64,000 nt of DNA from CF-162 sp963667205 (lineage in GTDB: Bacteria > Chloroflexota > Dehalococcoidia > SM23-28-2 > RBG-16-64-32), in assembly GCA_963667205.1 (NCBI GenBank), contig OY762959.1:496001-560000 (forward strand), given 5' to 3'. Below the pieces are notes generated by a model. It saw only the letters and a list, made by a program, of their open reading frames with translations, had not been told where the DNA came from and made no database searches. Of the stretch, positions 52,551 through 61,788 are shown piece after piece (position 1 is the stretch's first letter; every line of letters begins with the position of its first letter). The position numbers and the translations under genes were made by a program.

Positions 52551-53789
52551 TCAGGGACTGGTCGTGCCCTGCGGGCGACTGCCGGCCTCGGTGCGACTGC
52601 CGGCGGTCATTACCAGGGCCATGACCGCCATCGCGAGCGCGAGCCCGATCGCGGTTGTGTAGATCGCTGATAGGCCCACCGCAGCGCGCAAAGGCCCGAC
52701 TCCGAACGCGCCGATTCCGACGCCTACCATGAGGGCCGCGATCAACCCGCCGGGCGAGAGTTCAGCCATTCGAGAAGAGCGGAGGCTGCTGAAGTTCATG
52801 GTGAGGGGGAACCAGGTCGAGCAGGCTAAGCCGGCAAGGCCGAACGCAGCGACGTTGGCGACGGCGCCGTCTATGGGCGGGACGACCACGAAGGCGATCA
52901 CCAGCAGGACCGACTGACCAAGGTAGATCGCCCGCGCCGAAAGCTTAGTGCTGGCGATGATCGCCAGTATCCTTCCGATCATCACCATCGTCCAGAACGC
53001 CGAGAGCGCAAGGTCGGCGGTGCTATCCGAGAGCCCTTTGTCCTCGTGAAGGAACGTCGGCCCCCAGCTGGCAAAGAGCGCCTCGCTCACCCCGTACGCA
53101 GCGGCAATGGCGGCGAACCCCAGGAAGGCAAGGGGAACTCCCTGGCGGTCGTGCTTCGGCAACCGCTGATCCGGATTGGCTTTAGGAGCCTCGGACCAGT
53201 GCTTGTGTCTCGTTCCGGCGACGAGCAGGAGGAGCAGGCCTGCGCCCACCGTGATCGGTAGCAGCCACCAGCGATCGAGGCCCAGGAAGAGGGCCGCGAG
53301 CAATGGGGCGAGGGCGTTTCCGCCGCCCATGACGGCGTGGAGCGAGATGATGCCCGCGGCAGAGCCTACGTTGAACAGAATCAGAACGTGCGCATTGAGC
53401 GCCGCTACCGTCAGCGCTACGCCGAGGCCCAAGCATGCCATGCCAATAAGGAGCGGCGCGTACGGGCCAAGGCTGGTCCCGGAAAGCGGCTGGCTCAGGG
53501 CCACGAACGCCATCGCGAGCAGATTCAGCGAGATGCCCGCGAGAAAGATGGTCCGCCGGCCGCATATGCTCGCCAGGCGGACGCTGCCGATGGATGCCGC
53601 GATCGCCAGGATGACCATCGGCACGAATAGGCTGCCGTACTCGGTGCTGGTAAGCCCGATACGGTCCTCGTCCTGCAGAACGGGGCTGACGGCGGGAACG
53701 GCGACGAACGCCAACCCCTGGAGGATGCCCGCCCAGAAGACGAGGGCGAGATCCGCTCTTCGGCGCGAGCGTAGTTGGGTAGTGGTCAT
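52551..53789 (-). CDS. Major facilitator superfamily transporter
   Basis: The 412-residue protein has about twelve hydrophobic segments. Examples are ALVFWAGILQGLAFVAVPAV, YGSLFVPMVILAIAASIGSV, LLPITVGAGLLLLLVAGTRH and GLIAALMVGVGIGAFGVGPL. The loop between helices 2 and 3 (GSVRLASICGRRTIFLAG) carries the MFS A-motif-like RxxxxxGRR. A basic hydrophilic loop (~205-225) separates the two halves. Substrate unknown; the pattern is like the fucose/sugar or multidrug branches. Confidence 0.88.
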   Translation of the reverse strand: MTTTQLRSRRRADLALVFWAGILQGLAFVAVPAVSPVLQDEDRIGLTSTEYGSLFVPMVILAIAASIGSVRLASICGRRTIFLAGISLNLLAMAFVALSQPLSGTSLGPYAPLLIGMACLGLGVALTVAALNAHVLILFNVGSAAGIISLHAVMGGGNALAPLLAALFLGLDRWWLLPITVGAGLLLLLVAGTRHKHWSEAPKANPDQRLPKHDRQGVPLAFLGFAAIAAAYGVSEALFASWGPTFLHEDKGLSDSTADLALSAFWTMVMIGRILAIIASTKLSARAIYLGQSVLLVIAFVVVPPIDGAVANVAAFGLAGLACSTWFPLTMNFSSLRSSRMAELSPGGLIAALMVGVGIGAFGVGPLRAAVGLSAIYTTAIGLALAMAVMALVMTAGSRTEAGSRPQGTTSP

Positions 53790-54081
53790 AGATTGCGCTT
53801 CGGACGACCGTTCGGACTGACCATCCGGTTCAAGCTCCAGACCGCCAATGAGTCCTCGCTATCGCTGCTCCGAGACTGCCCGTACCGCCGCCCGGTTCGG
53901 ATCCTCCTCAAGTTTGAGCACAGGCACCAATATAAGGTTCATAGATACGATGGCGCCAGTTGTACCTGGCTGCGCTGACGCATACACCGCAAGCCTGGCC
54001 GAGGTCGCAGCTGCAGACGGCCTGGCCGGCGAATGCTAACAGCGTTGGCTCTTGGGGGGCGATTGAGCCCTGGTCGAAACT
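53790..54081. other. Intergenic region upstream of the MFS gene
   Basis: No gene recognised. The 292 nt must contain the promoter of the MFS transporter (minus strand). An imperfect tandem of CTGGCCGAGGTCGCAGCTG and CAGACGGCCTGGCCGGCGAA is present near 53996-54034. I see no terminator or riboswitch. Confidence 0.4.
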
Positions 54082-54336
54082 TCAGACTGCCTGGTGGGTG
54101 CGCAGGAGCTTGCCGGACGTCAGCATCTCCTCGAAGGCGTCGGCCGCGACGGGCCGGCTGAAGATGAAGCCCTGCATCTCGTCGCAGCCGCGGCGCCTGA
54201 GGAAGGCGAGCTGATCTTCGTTCTCCACTCCCTCAGCGATGACCCGCAGCTCGAGGTTGTGGGCGATGAGAATGATCGAGCTGGCGATCTCAGCGTCGTG
54301 AGAATTGGCGGCCAGGTCTTTGACGAGCTGTGGAGC
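54082..54336 (-). pseudogene. EAL-domain (cyclic di-GMP phosphodiesterase) C-terminal fragment
   Basis: The frame reads LVKDLAANSHDAEIASSIIL, IAHNLELRVIAEGVENEDQL and GCDEMQGFIFSRPVAADAFE. This is the last third of an EAL domain, including the EGVE motif and the Q-G-x-x-x-x-x-P end. The EAL signature itself and the first metal ligands are missing, and no start is near. Likely a remnant of a larger regulator. Confidence 0.85.
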
Positions 54337-54528
54337 AAGGCCGTTTTCCGGCGGTGACCGCCATCCCGATTCGGGAGTCCAAAGGTGCTGCTTTGTTTTC
54401 ATCTTCCACCACCTAGATTCGTTCGAATGCGTCATGAGGTAAGTCGCCACTGAGACCTGACTGGTTACCACTCGGAGTTCGTGCGCCGGCGGCAGGCGAC
54501 GGGGACTCCCAGGGTGGGCCGAGCGAAA

Positions 54529-54556
54529 TTGACTTTTCGCGACTGATGAGTATGCT
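54529..54556 (+). promoter_or_regulatory. Promoter of the subtilase gene at 54568; leaderless candidate
   Basis: TTGACT (54529-54534), 16-nt spacer, TATGCT (54551-54556). Transcription would begin near 54562-54564, four to six nt before the GTG start at 54568, and no Shine-Dalgarno is present, which fits a leaderless mRNA. Confidence 0.6.
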
Positions 54557-54567
54557 TTTGAGCGATC

Positions 54568-56259
54568 GTGAAGGCTCTAATCCGCCCCGCCGCCGTTGCC
54601 GCGCTGTTAGCCGTGATCGCGCTGTCGGCGGCCTTTCTCTGGGTTGGCTCCGAAAGCGGACAAGCCAGGGCGCCTCTGCGCGAACGCATCGACGCCGAGG
54701 TGAGCGAGGCGCTGACAGGTGAGGCCGAGGTGGCGGTCATCGTCTCTCTCACAGAGGCTGCCACGCCGGCGACCGCAGGTGACGTATCCGCACGAAAGAG
54801 CCGGATCGCGGCTAGCCAGGAGCGCCTGCTGTCAGCGCTGGATGAGTCCGACTTTACCGTCGGGATCCGATACGAGGCAGTGCCAGCGATCGCCGGCCGT
54901 GTCAGCGCCGGCGGGCTGGAGAAGCTGGCCACCCACCCGGACGTCCTGCGGGTGGTTGTCGACGATCGGGTCCACGCGCACCTCGGCGAGAGCGTGCCCC
55001 TGATCAACGCGGACGACGTGCACGGGCTCGGCCTGACGGGCGCGGGAGTCGTGGTGGCAGTAGTGGACAGCGGCGTAGACACCGATCATCCCGACCTCGC
55101 CGACGACCTCTTGTCCGAGGACTGCTATCTCTCAGACGTAGGCAACCCCTGTGCGGGTAACGGTCAGGCGATCTGCCACGGGGCCGGCTGCGCCGAGGAC
55201 GAATTCGGCCACGGATCGCACGTGGCCGGAATTGTGACTTCGGGCGGGGTGGTGGGGCCACTCGGCGTCGCCCCCGACGCCGGCATCCGCGCGTACAGAG
55301 TGCTCGACGGGTCGGGTTCAGGCTTCGTCTCCGACACGATCGCTGCTCTAAACCACATCATCAACAACCATCCCGACACGGACATCATCACTCTCAGTCT
55401 CGGCGGTGACGAGAAGCATCTTCCGGGCACTTGCGACGACTTCAATCCCGCTTACACAGCGGCAATCGACGCATTGCGAGCCGGTGGTACGACAACGTTC
55501 GCCTCGTCGGGCAACGAGGGGTTCAAGGACGGCCTGGCGTTGCCGGCCTGCATCTCCAGCATTGTCTCGGTGGGGATGACTCACGATGCGAACTTCATCA
55601 ACTCCATCTGGGGGGGCGTTCCCTGCACCGACCCGGTTGCCCCCGTGGATAAGGTCCCTTGCGCATCGAACTCGGACTCATCGCTGGACATTCTGGCGCC
55701 GGGGATGCAGATCATGTCGTCGGCGATCGGCGGGGGCACGCAGATTCTGAGCGGCACGTCGCAGGCCGTACCGCACGCCGCCGGCGTCGCCGCGCTGGTG
55801 CTGGAGGACTCACCGGGGCTCACTCCCGATGAACTGGAGGAGTGCCTGGAGGACAACGGTGTGCCGGTTCAGGACGTGGCGAACGGCATCACCAGGCCGC
55901 GGGTTGACGCCCTGGCCTGCGTCCAGGCGCCGATGCCGCCTCCATCGCCGCCGGGAGGACAAGAGGTGGTCTGGGCGGACAACAACTGCTCGGGCGAGGT
56001 GAACCCGGTGGACTCGCTGTTCGTGCTGCGCGGTGACGCCGGCCTGCCGACCAATACGGGTGATTGTCCGGGCATGGGCGCGGAGATCAACGTTCTCAAC
56101 GCGTCACCGCATATCTGGGGCGACGTTGACTGCAACGGCGCGATGACGCCGGTGGACTCGCTGAAAACGCTACGGCACGACGCCGGGCTGAGCGCGTCCC
56201 AGGAGCCCGGCTGCCCGCCGATAGCCACCACGGTCACGATCCCCGGGCCTACCGGCTGA
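54568..56259 (+). CDS. Secreted S8 subtilisin-like peptidase with dockerin-like C-terminus
   Basis: GTG start; signal peptide VAALLAVIALSAAFLWVGSE. An I9-type prodomain (~40-135) precedes the catalytic domain: Asp in VAVVDSGVDTDHPDL (~167), His in FGHGSHVAGIV (~215), Ser in LSGTSQAVPHAAGVAAL (~398). Several Cys pairs lie in the domain. The two-loop domain occupies ~470-560: WADNNCSGEVNPVDSL...TGDCP...WGDVDCNGAMTPVDSL...GCPP. In the first loop Trp-Ala-Asp replaces the usual Trp-Gly-Asp. Mature protease is probably released or held at the surface through the shared domain. It is the only plus-strand member of the family in the window. Confidence 0.93.
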   Translation: MKALIRPAAVAALLAVIALSAAFLWVGSESGQARAPLRERIDAEVSEALTGEAEVAVIVSLTEAATPATAGDVSARKSRIAASQERLLSALDESDFTVGIRYEAVPAIAGRVSAGGLEKLATHPDVLRVVVDDRVHAHLGESVPLINADDVHGLGLTGAGVVVAVVDSGVDTDHPDLADDLLSEDCYLSDVGNPCAGNGQAICHGAGCAEDEFGHGSHVAGIVTSGGVVGPLGVAPDAGIRAYRVLDGSGSGFVSDTIAALNHIINNHPDTDIITLSLGGDEKHLPGTCDDFNPAYTAAIDALRAGGTTTFASSGNEGFKDGLALPACISSIVSVGMTHDANFINSIWGGVPCTDPVAPVDKVPCASNSDSSLDILAPGMQIMSSAIGGGTQILSGTSQAVPHAAGVAALVLEDSPGLTPDELEECLEDNGVPVQDVANGITRPRVDALACVQAPMPPPSPPGGQEVVWADNNCSGEVNPVDSLFVLRGDAGLPTNTGDCPGMGAEINVLNASPHIWGDVDCNGAMTPVDSLKTLRHDAGLSASQEPGCPPIATTVTIPGPTG

Positions 56260-56321
56260 GGACGTGAGCTGAGGCAGGTGGGAGAGCGAACCATCCGCTC
56301 GATCGCCGAAGATGCCCTCTG

Positions 56322-56477
56322 AACGACTCCGGGCCGACGACGCCACGACCTCGCGACACGACCACGCTCGTCTGGCCGCTGATCGCGCTCATCGCCCACT
56401 TCGCGCTGCTGATCCCGATATATATCCTGGCCCGCCGGCTGATACGAGCGCGGCGATGCAGACCGCTGATCGCCTGA
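56322..56477 (+). CDS. Possible short membrane-tail ORF after the subtilase
   Basis: One frame reads NDSGPTTPRPRDTTTLVWPL, IALIAHFALLIPIYILARRL and IRARRCRPLIA before TGA. It is a Thr/Pro-rich stretch, one TM helix and a basic tail, resembling a C-terminal membrane anchor. No ATG, GTG or TTG start with a ribosome site is visible; it could be the broken end of another gene. Confidence 0.3.
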   Translation, partial: NDSGPTTPRPRDTTTLVWPLIALIAHFALLIPIYILARRLIRARRCRPLIA

Positions 56478-56494
56478 CGCCGGTCCGGCGTTGG

Positions 56495-58614
56495 CTATCC
56501 GGTGACGGTTACGGCGGCGCCGATCGTTGGGCAGCCGGGTTGCTGCGAAGCGCTTAACCCCGCGTCGAAGCGCAAGAGTTTGAGCGAATCGATGGGCGTG
56601 ACGTCGCCGCCGCAGTCGACGTCGCCCCACGGGTGAAGCGAGGCGTTCTGAACGTCGACGACCTGACCGAAGCCGGGGCAATCGCCGGTGTTCGTGTCGA
56701 GGCCGGCGTCGAAGCGCAGCGTGAGAAGCGAATCGATCGGGTCGGCGGAGTCGGAGCAGTTGTGGTCGCCCCAGACCAGCTGCGTGCCGGCTGCCACATC
56801 GACTTCGACGCTGTTGCCACCGGTGGCGTCGCCGAGGTCGCAGGGGCCGTTGACGGTGACGGTTGCGGTGCCGGCGTTCTCCGGAGTCAGCATGACCTCC
56901 AGGACTCCACCTACAACGAAGCCGGACGTTGTGACGGTGCCGTTGTCGGTCGTCGCGGCGAAGACCGGCGGGCCATCGGGGTCGCCGGGGCCGTCCAGCA
57001 GTGTCGAGCCGCCACCGGTGAACTCGAACGTCACGAGCGTCGTCTGGCCCTGAGTCGCCGGGTCGCCGGTGCCGGAGATCGTGTCGATCCAGGGAGTGAA
57101 ATCGACGGTGCCGCTGCTGCCGTTCGTGCCGTCCGCGACCGCATCACCGGTGCCGGTGGGGTTGTTAACGGGATGGAAGGGGCCGGAAGAGTCGCCCCAC
57201 CAGTTCGCAGTCGCATCGAGCGTCGTCGGTGCGTCGGAGTCGAGTCCTCCAGCGGTGTTGCCGCAGATGATGTTGCGGAGCGCCTCGCGCGGGCCTGCTC
57301 CGGTGTAGGCCTCACCATAGTCCAGGGCTTCGCCGCCGTTGCCGATGAACACGGAATCGACGACGCTCGTTCCGGTCAAAGAGCCGGTGCGGTGGTCGAT
57401 GTTCACGCCGTCGTCAGTGTTGCCGTTAGCGGACGAACGCTCGATCGTGATCGTCGCGTCTGAGTCGACCTCAAACCCATCGTCGAGGTTGTCGTGACTG
57501 CTCGATCCCGTGATCTCGATGTCGCCGATGGCTTCGAGCTCGTGGCCGTCGTCGCCGCTGAACTGCGCGTGTGTGTTGGTGACGGTGAGGCTGGCGGCTT
57601 CCTCGACGTCGAAGCCGTCCCTGTTGCGGTCGGCGTTTGTGTCGCTGATCGTGACGACGCCGCCGGTGTTGACCTGGAAGCCGTCAGAGAAGTTGCGGTG
57701 GGCTTCAGAAGCTTTGATCGTCACGTCTCCGGCAGCCTCGAGATCGAAGCCGCTTTCGCCGTTGTCGTTGCCGGTCGAGTCGTTGACCGTGACGGAGGCG
57801 GCGGCGAGCCCCTCGGTGAAGACGCCGTCTCCAGCGTTCTCGTTCGCCGTGACGTGGGTCATGGTGACGCTTCCGGTGGCCAGAGTCACGATGCCGTTAC
57901 CACCGAAGACGGTACCCAGGTTGCCGTTGGCGGTGGAGTCCGACACGCTGACTGATCCGCTGCCGTTGAGCTCCATGCCGTCTTCGGCGTTTCCGTTGGT
58001 GGTAACGTTGGTGACAGTCAGATGCGCCGACGTGTTGAAGGGGTTGAAGCCGTCCCCTTCGTTGTCGTTGAGCATCGAATCGCTGACGGTGATTGTGTTG
58101 TCGTTGCCGTTCACGCGAATCCCGTCACCGCCGTTGCCGTTTGAGATGACGTTGAAGATCGTCAAGGTGCCGCCGATGCTGAGGCCGATGCCCGCATCGT
58201 CCGGAGAGTTCGTGATGAAGCCGTCGATAAAGATCGTGCCGGGAAAGGGCGCCACGGAGTTCGTGATGGCGGGCCCAGCCGGAGAGTCGATCGTGACGAT
58301 GCCTTCTGTCGGCTGGCCGCCTGCGTCGACCGCGCGCAGGCTGATCGCGCCCGGTGTGGCCATGCCGCCGAGGTCAACGCTTTCGGCGTAGGTCCCCGGC
58401 AAGACGTTGATGGAGTCTCCGCTCACGGCATCGCCGACCGCGCCGCCGATCGTGCAGTAGGGCGTGCCCGTCGCGTCGCTGCAACCGGCGTCGCCCTGGT
58501 CAACGTTTTGAGGCCGCCGGCGTGGACCTGGGCACCGCTCTGACCGAGGTGCAGGAGCAGGAGCGCGGCGACGAGCGCGAGGATGAGGCGGAAGGGCGAG
58601 GAGCTGAGACGCAT
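56495..58614 (-). pseudogene. Secreted right-handed beta-helix protein with dockerin-like C-terminus, signal peptide out of frame
   Basis: ATG 58614 encodes a signal peptide (FRLILALVAALLLLHLGQSG, ending AQVHAGGL). One indel near 58510 puts the mature part in another frame: QNVDQGDAGCSDATGTPYCT then the NosD-like beta helix with repeats such as VTNVTTNGNAEDGMELNG and SSHDNLDDGFEVDSD. TANWWGDSSGP is the helix-capping motif common in such proteins. The C-terminal two-loop domain is WGDHNCSDSADPIDSL...WGDVDCGGDVTPIDSL. Except for the one shift the gene is intact (~706 aa). Confidence 0.87.
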
Positions 58615-58713
58615 CAGGCGGAACCTCCATGCTAGCGAGGATTTGGCGCGAACCTAGCATGCAAGAGCTGTGGTAGTCAACGACAGCTCAGCTCTGCGAC
58701 GTGGCCCCTGCCC

Positions 58714-59391
58714 CTACGAGCCGGCCGTAGCGTCGGTGCGGAGGCGGTAGCCGCGGCGGGGCAGGTTCTGGATGAGGTCAGGCGCGCCGATGGAGGCGAG
58801 CTTGGCGCGGATCGCCCGGATGTGCGTGCGCAGGGCGTCGGTATTGCGCCGCTCGGTGGCCCAGACGCGTTGCATCATGTCTTCGGTGGCGACGACTGCG
58901 CCGCCCGCTGAGGCGAGTATCTGCAGAATCTGCGTCTCGCGGCCGGTGAGGATGGCGCTGCGTTCGCCCCGGGTGATGGTGTCTCTGCCCGAGTCGAGGA
59001 CGACGCCGCTGGGCAGCTTGAGATCGCGTGTACCGCCGCCGCCGCGTGCGAGGAGTTGGATCGCCTGGCGGACCTCGCGCAGGTCAAGCGGGCGCCGGAA
59101 GACCTGGTCGGCGCCGCGCGGGAGCCGCCAGCGGTTCCAGCGGGTGGCCTCGCCGGCGATGACAGCGAGCGGTACCTCGCGGCCGCTGCTGTCGATGAGA
59201 CGGCGGGCCTCTGTGACGTCCTCCGGGAAGGTGGCGTCGGCGACGACGGCATCGACGCGCATGGTAACGAGCGCCCTGGTGGCAGCGTCGCTATCTTCAG
59301 CGACGGCGATGTCGACACCGCTGCCTGACATCGCCCGTTTGACGAGACCGCCCAGTGAGTTGTCCTGCGTAATGAGAAGTGCGCCTGCCAT
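58714..59391 (-). CDS. OmpR-like response regulator with atypical receiver
   Basis: The C-terminal winged helix is well formed: TGRETQILQILASAGGAVVA, DMMQRVWATERRNTDALRTH and IRAIRAKLASIGAPDLIQ ending RRGYRLRTD. The N-terminal half resembles a receiver (ALLITQDNSLGGLVKRAMSG, VDAVVADATFPED) but the conserved Lys near the end is Arg (VFRRPLD) and the acidic pair at the start is missing. It may act without phosphorylation. No histidine kinase is beside it. 225 aa. Confidence 0.87.
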   Translation of the reverse strand: MAGALLITQDNSLGGLVKRAMSGSGVDIAVAEDSDAATRALVTMRVDAVVADATFPEDVTEARRLIDSSGREVPLAVIAGEATRWNRWRLPRGADQVFRRPLDLREVRQAIQLLARGGGGTRDLKLPSGVVLDSGRDTITRGERSAILTGRETQILQILASAGGAVVATEDMMQRVWATERRNTDALRTHIRAIRAKLASIGAPDLIQNLPRRGYRLRTDATAGS

Positions 59392-59412
59392 GGATGCTAC
59401 CCCCTTGTGAGC

Positions 59413-60315
59413 CTATGATTGATTCGATGAGCCTACTGCGAGGAGCCAGTCCGTGAGGCTGGGAATGGTGCGCATCGCCTGGCTCGTGCTGGCGATACTG
59501 GCGGCGTTCGTGATATTCGTCGAGTGCCTGGCGGAGGTAGGTGGTGACTCGGATCCGATCCCGAGGCCGACGGCGATGCGCCAGGTCAGCGAGCCGTTTC
59601 CGTTGTACTCGATCAGCTCGAATATCTGATCCCCGTTGTCGTAGCGCACGAGAATGTGCGCCTCGTCCGTTGTGAACCACGCCTTCTGGTCGCGGCCGGC
59701 GTCGATCTCCATGCGCCAGGTGTCGAAAGTGCCGGCCGGAACTTCGATCTCCTCGCCACCGGTGACCTGCAGCCTGACCGCGAGCCTTTGCGGCGGCGCC
59801 GGCGCCTGGCAGGCGACGATGTCGGCGTATTCGACGTCGAACCCCTGCGAGAAGTCGATGGTGCGCCAGAGGAAGAGGTCCGACCAGCTGTCGTAAGCGA
59901 CGTTGGGGACGTCGAGGGTGTCGGTGCGTTCGCCGTCTTCGCGCTCGTTGAGGACGGTGACGTCGCTGCCCTCGTATTCGGCGCTGCAGCTGGCCATGCC
60001 TTCCGGCCCGTCGATGACGTAGGTGGTGCGGCGAGGCTGCAGGTCCGTCCGGCCGACGACGACGCCGGCATCGTTAATGAAGTTGGCTCCGGGGAAGGCG
60101 AAGTACTGGGCCAGCAGATAACCGTCGGCACCTTCGGGAGTGACGCTCATCTCCAGCGTGCCGACCTCGGCGCCCTCGTCGTCGAGAACGCGGTAGGAGG
60201 CGCTCTCCTGGTCCGGCCAGGGGATGCGGGTGACGATGTCGGTCGCCTTGATGTTGTCTTCGGCGCAGGCGGCGAGGAGGAGGGCAGCGGCGACGGCGAC
60301 GATGAGGAAGCGCAT
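59413..60315 (-). CDS. Lipoprotein, DUF3108-like
   Basis: Signal peptide with lipobox (VAAALLLAAC). The body reads ASYRVLDDEGAEVGTLEMSV, EVPAGTFDTWRMEIDAGRDQ and AWFTTDEAHILVRYDNGDQI with FELIEYNG. This is the beta-barrel pattern of DUF3108 and similar envelope proteins. The last ~45 residues (SPPTSARHSTNITNAASIAS...) look unrelated and may be a run-on after a lost stop. Function unknown. Confidence 0.75.
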   Translation of the reverse strand: MRFLIVAVAAALLLAACAEDNIKATDIVTRIPWPDQESASYRVLDDEGAEVGTLEMSVTPEGADGYLLAQYFAFPGANFINDAGVVVGRTDLQPRRTTYVIDGPEGMASCSAEYEGSDVTVLNEREDGERTDTLDVPNVAYDSWSDLFLWRTIDFSQGFDVEYADIVACQAPAPPQRLAVRLQVTGGEEIEVPAGTFDTWRMEIDAGRDQKAWFTTDEAHILVRYDNGDQIFELIEYNGNGSLTWRIAVGLGIGSESPPTSARHSTNITNAASIASTSQAMRTIPSLTDWLLAVGSSNQS

Positions 60316-60321
60316 GGCAGC

Positions 60322-61356
60322 TTAAGGGCCCGCCACGATGACGTCGCGCGCCCGCGCGAGGGCTTCTTCGATGTGGCTGCGCTCGATGCCGAAGTGCGTC
60401 ACCCAGCGGATGCGGCGGCGGCCCTCGTCGAAGCAGAGGACGCCCTTCGCTGCGAGACGTTCGACGAAGACGCCGGTGTCCCAGCCTTCGATCGAGAAGT
60501 AGATGAGGTTCGTCTGCGGCTCCGGGTCGAGGTTGACGCCGGGCAGCTCTCGCAGGCCGTCGGCGACGAAGCGGGCGTTCTCGTGATCCTCGGCGAGTCG
60601 CTCGACCATGTTGTCGAGCGCGTAGATGCCGGCGGCCGCTAGCACTCCCGCTTGCCGCATGCCGCCGCCCAGCAGCTTGCGGTTGCGGCGCGCCTCACGG
60701 ATGAAGTCGTGCGAGCCGCAGATGACGGAACCGACGGGGCAACCGAGGCCCTTGGAGAGGCTGAAGCAGACGGAGTCGGCGTAGGCAGCGAGGCCGGCCG
60801 TGGAGACGTGCAGCGCGCTGGCGGCGTTGAAGATACGCGCGCCGTCCATGTGCACAGGCAGGCCGTGCTCGTCGGCGAGCTGGCGAACGGAAGCGAGGCC
60901 TTCTTCGTCGAGGATGGTACCGCCGCAGCGGTTGTGGGTGTTCTCCACGGCGATCAGTCCGGTCCGCGGGAAGTGATCATTTTCGGGGTGTATCTTCGCG
61001 CGGGCATCGGCCAAGTCCAAGCGGCCGTTGGCATCGTTGCGGACTGGCCTCAGGCCGATGCCGCCCAGCGCCCAGGCGCCGCCCTGTTCGAAGAAGAGGA
61101 TGTGCGCCTCTTCGCCGAGGATCACCTCCGCACCGCGGCCGCAGTGCGTGAGGAGCGAGACGAGATTGCTCTGTGTGCCGCTGGAGGTGAAGAGCGCGGC
61201 TTCCTTGCCGAGGCGCCCGGCGGCCAGCTCCTGGAAGCGGTTGATCGTGGGGTCTTCGCCGAAGACGTCGTCGTCGAGCTCAGCGTCAGCCATCGCCGCG
61301 CGCATCTCCGGGGAGGGCAGGGTGATGGTGTCGCTGCGGAGGTCGATCGGGTCCAT
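60322..61356 (-). CDS. Low-specificity L-threonine aldolase
   Basis: PIDLRSDTITLPSPEMRAAM is the family's N-terminus. ELDDDVFGEDPTINRFQELA, LFTSSGTQSNLVSLLTHCGR and HMDGARIFNAASALHVS follow. The PLP lysine is in SVCFSLSKGLGCPVGSVI (~205). 344 aa, complete. It cleaves threonine/allo-threonine to glycine and acetaldehyde. It ends 6 nt before the lipoprotein gene, and the cupin gene ends 2 nt before it, so they form one operon. Confidence 0.94.
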   Translation of the reverse strand: MDPIDLRSDTITLPSPEMRAAMADAELDDDVFGEDPTINRFQELAAGRLGKEAALFTSSGTQSNLVSLLTHCGRGAEVILGEEAHILFFEQGGAWALGGIGLRPVRNDANGRLDLADARAKIHPENDHFPRTGLIAVENTHNRCGGTILDEEGLASVRQLADEHGLPVHMDGARIFNAASALHVSTAGLAAYADSVCFSLSKGLGCPVGSVICGSHDFIREARRNRKLLGGGMRQAGVLAAAGIYALDNMVERLAEDHENARFVADGLRELPGVNLDPEPQTNLIYFSIEGWDTGVFVERLAAKGVLCFDEGRRRIRWVTHFGIERSHIEEALARARDVIVAGP

Positions 61357-61358
61357 TC

Positions 61359-61778
61359 CTACGGATCCGTCGGACGGTCGCTCGTGCCAGCGCGACCGTA
61401 GTCGTCGTCGAGGCGAACGACGTCATCGAGTTCAGGGGTGGAGACTTCGAAGAAGCGGGCGTCCTCCAGCGCTTCCATGCGGTGGACGGCGCCGGGCGGC
61501 AGGACGACGACGGTGCCGGGCTCGACGATCACTTCGCGGTAGTCACCGGGGCGGTCGCTGGAGCCGAGCGTGTACTTGATGCGGCCGGAGTCGACATACT
61601 GCACTTCGTGCTTACGCTCGTGGTACTGGAGGCTGAGGCGGTGGCCCTTCTTGACAGTGAGGATCTTGCCGGCGTACCGATCGGTGTGGGCAAGCCAGAG
61701 CTCTTCGCCCCAGGGCTTGGGGACGACCTTCGGTCTGCCGATCTGCGCTTCGCCGGGAGCGGACGGCTCTTTGGTCAT
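61359..61778 (-). CDS. Cupin, mannose-6-phosphate isomerase type II C-terminal-like
   Basis: PKPWGEELWLAHTDRYAGKI and LTVKKGHRLSLQYHERKHEV hold the His/Glu metal set (GHRLSLQYHxxxxE). YVDSGRIKYTLGSSDRPGDY and VVLPPGAVHRMEALEDARFF complete the cupin barrel. The GDP-mannose pyrophosphorylase half is absent, so it is the isolated cupin, as found in many genomes. Sugar-phosphate isomerisation is plausible, not shown. 139 aa. Confidence 0.88.
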   Translation of the reverse strand: MTKEPSAPGEAQIGRPKVVPKPWGEELWLAHTDRYAGKILTVKKGHRLSLQYHERKHEVQYVDSGRIKYTLGSSDRPGDYREVIVEPGTVVVLPPGAVHRMEALEDARFFEVSTPELDDVVRLDDDYGRAGTSDRPTDP

Positions 61779-61788
61779 CCCCGGCGGG

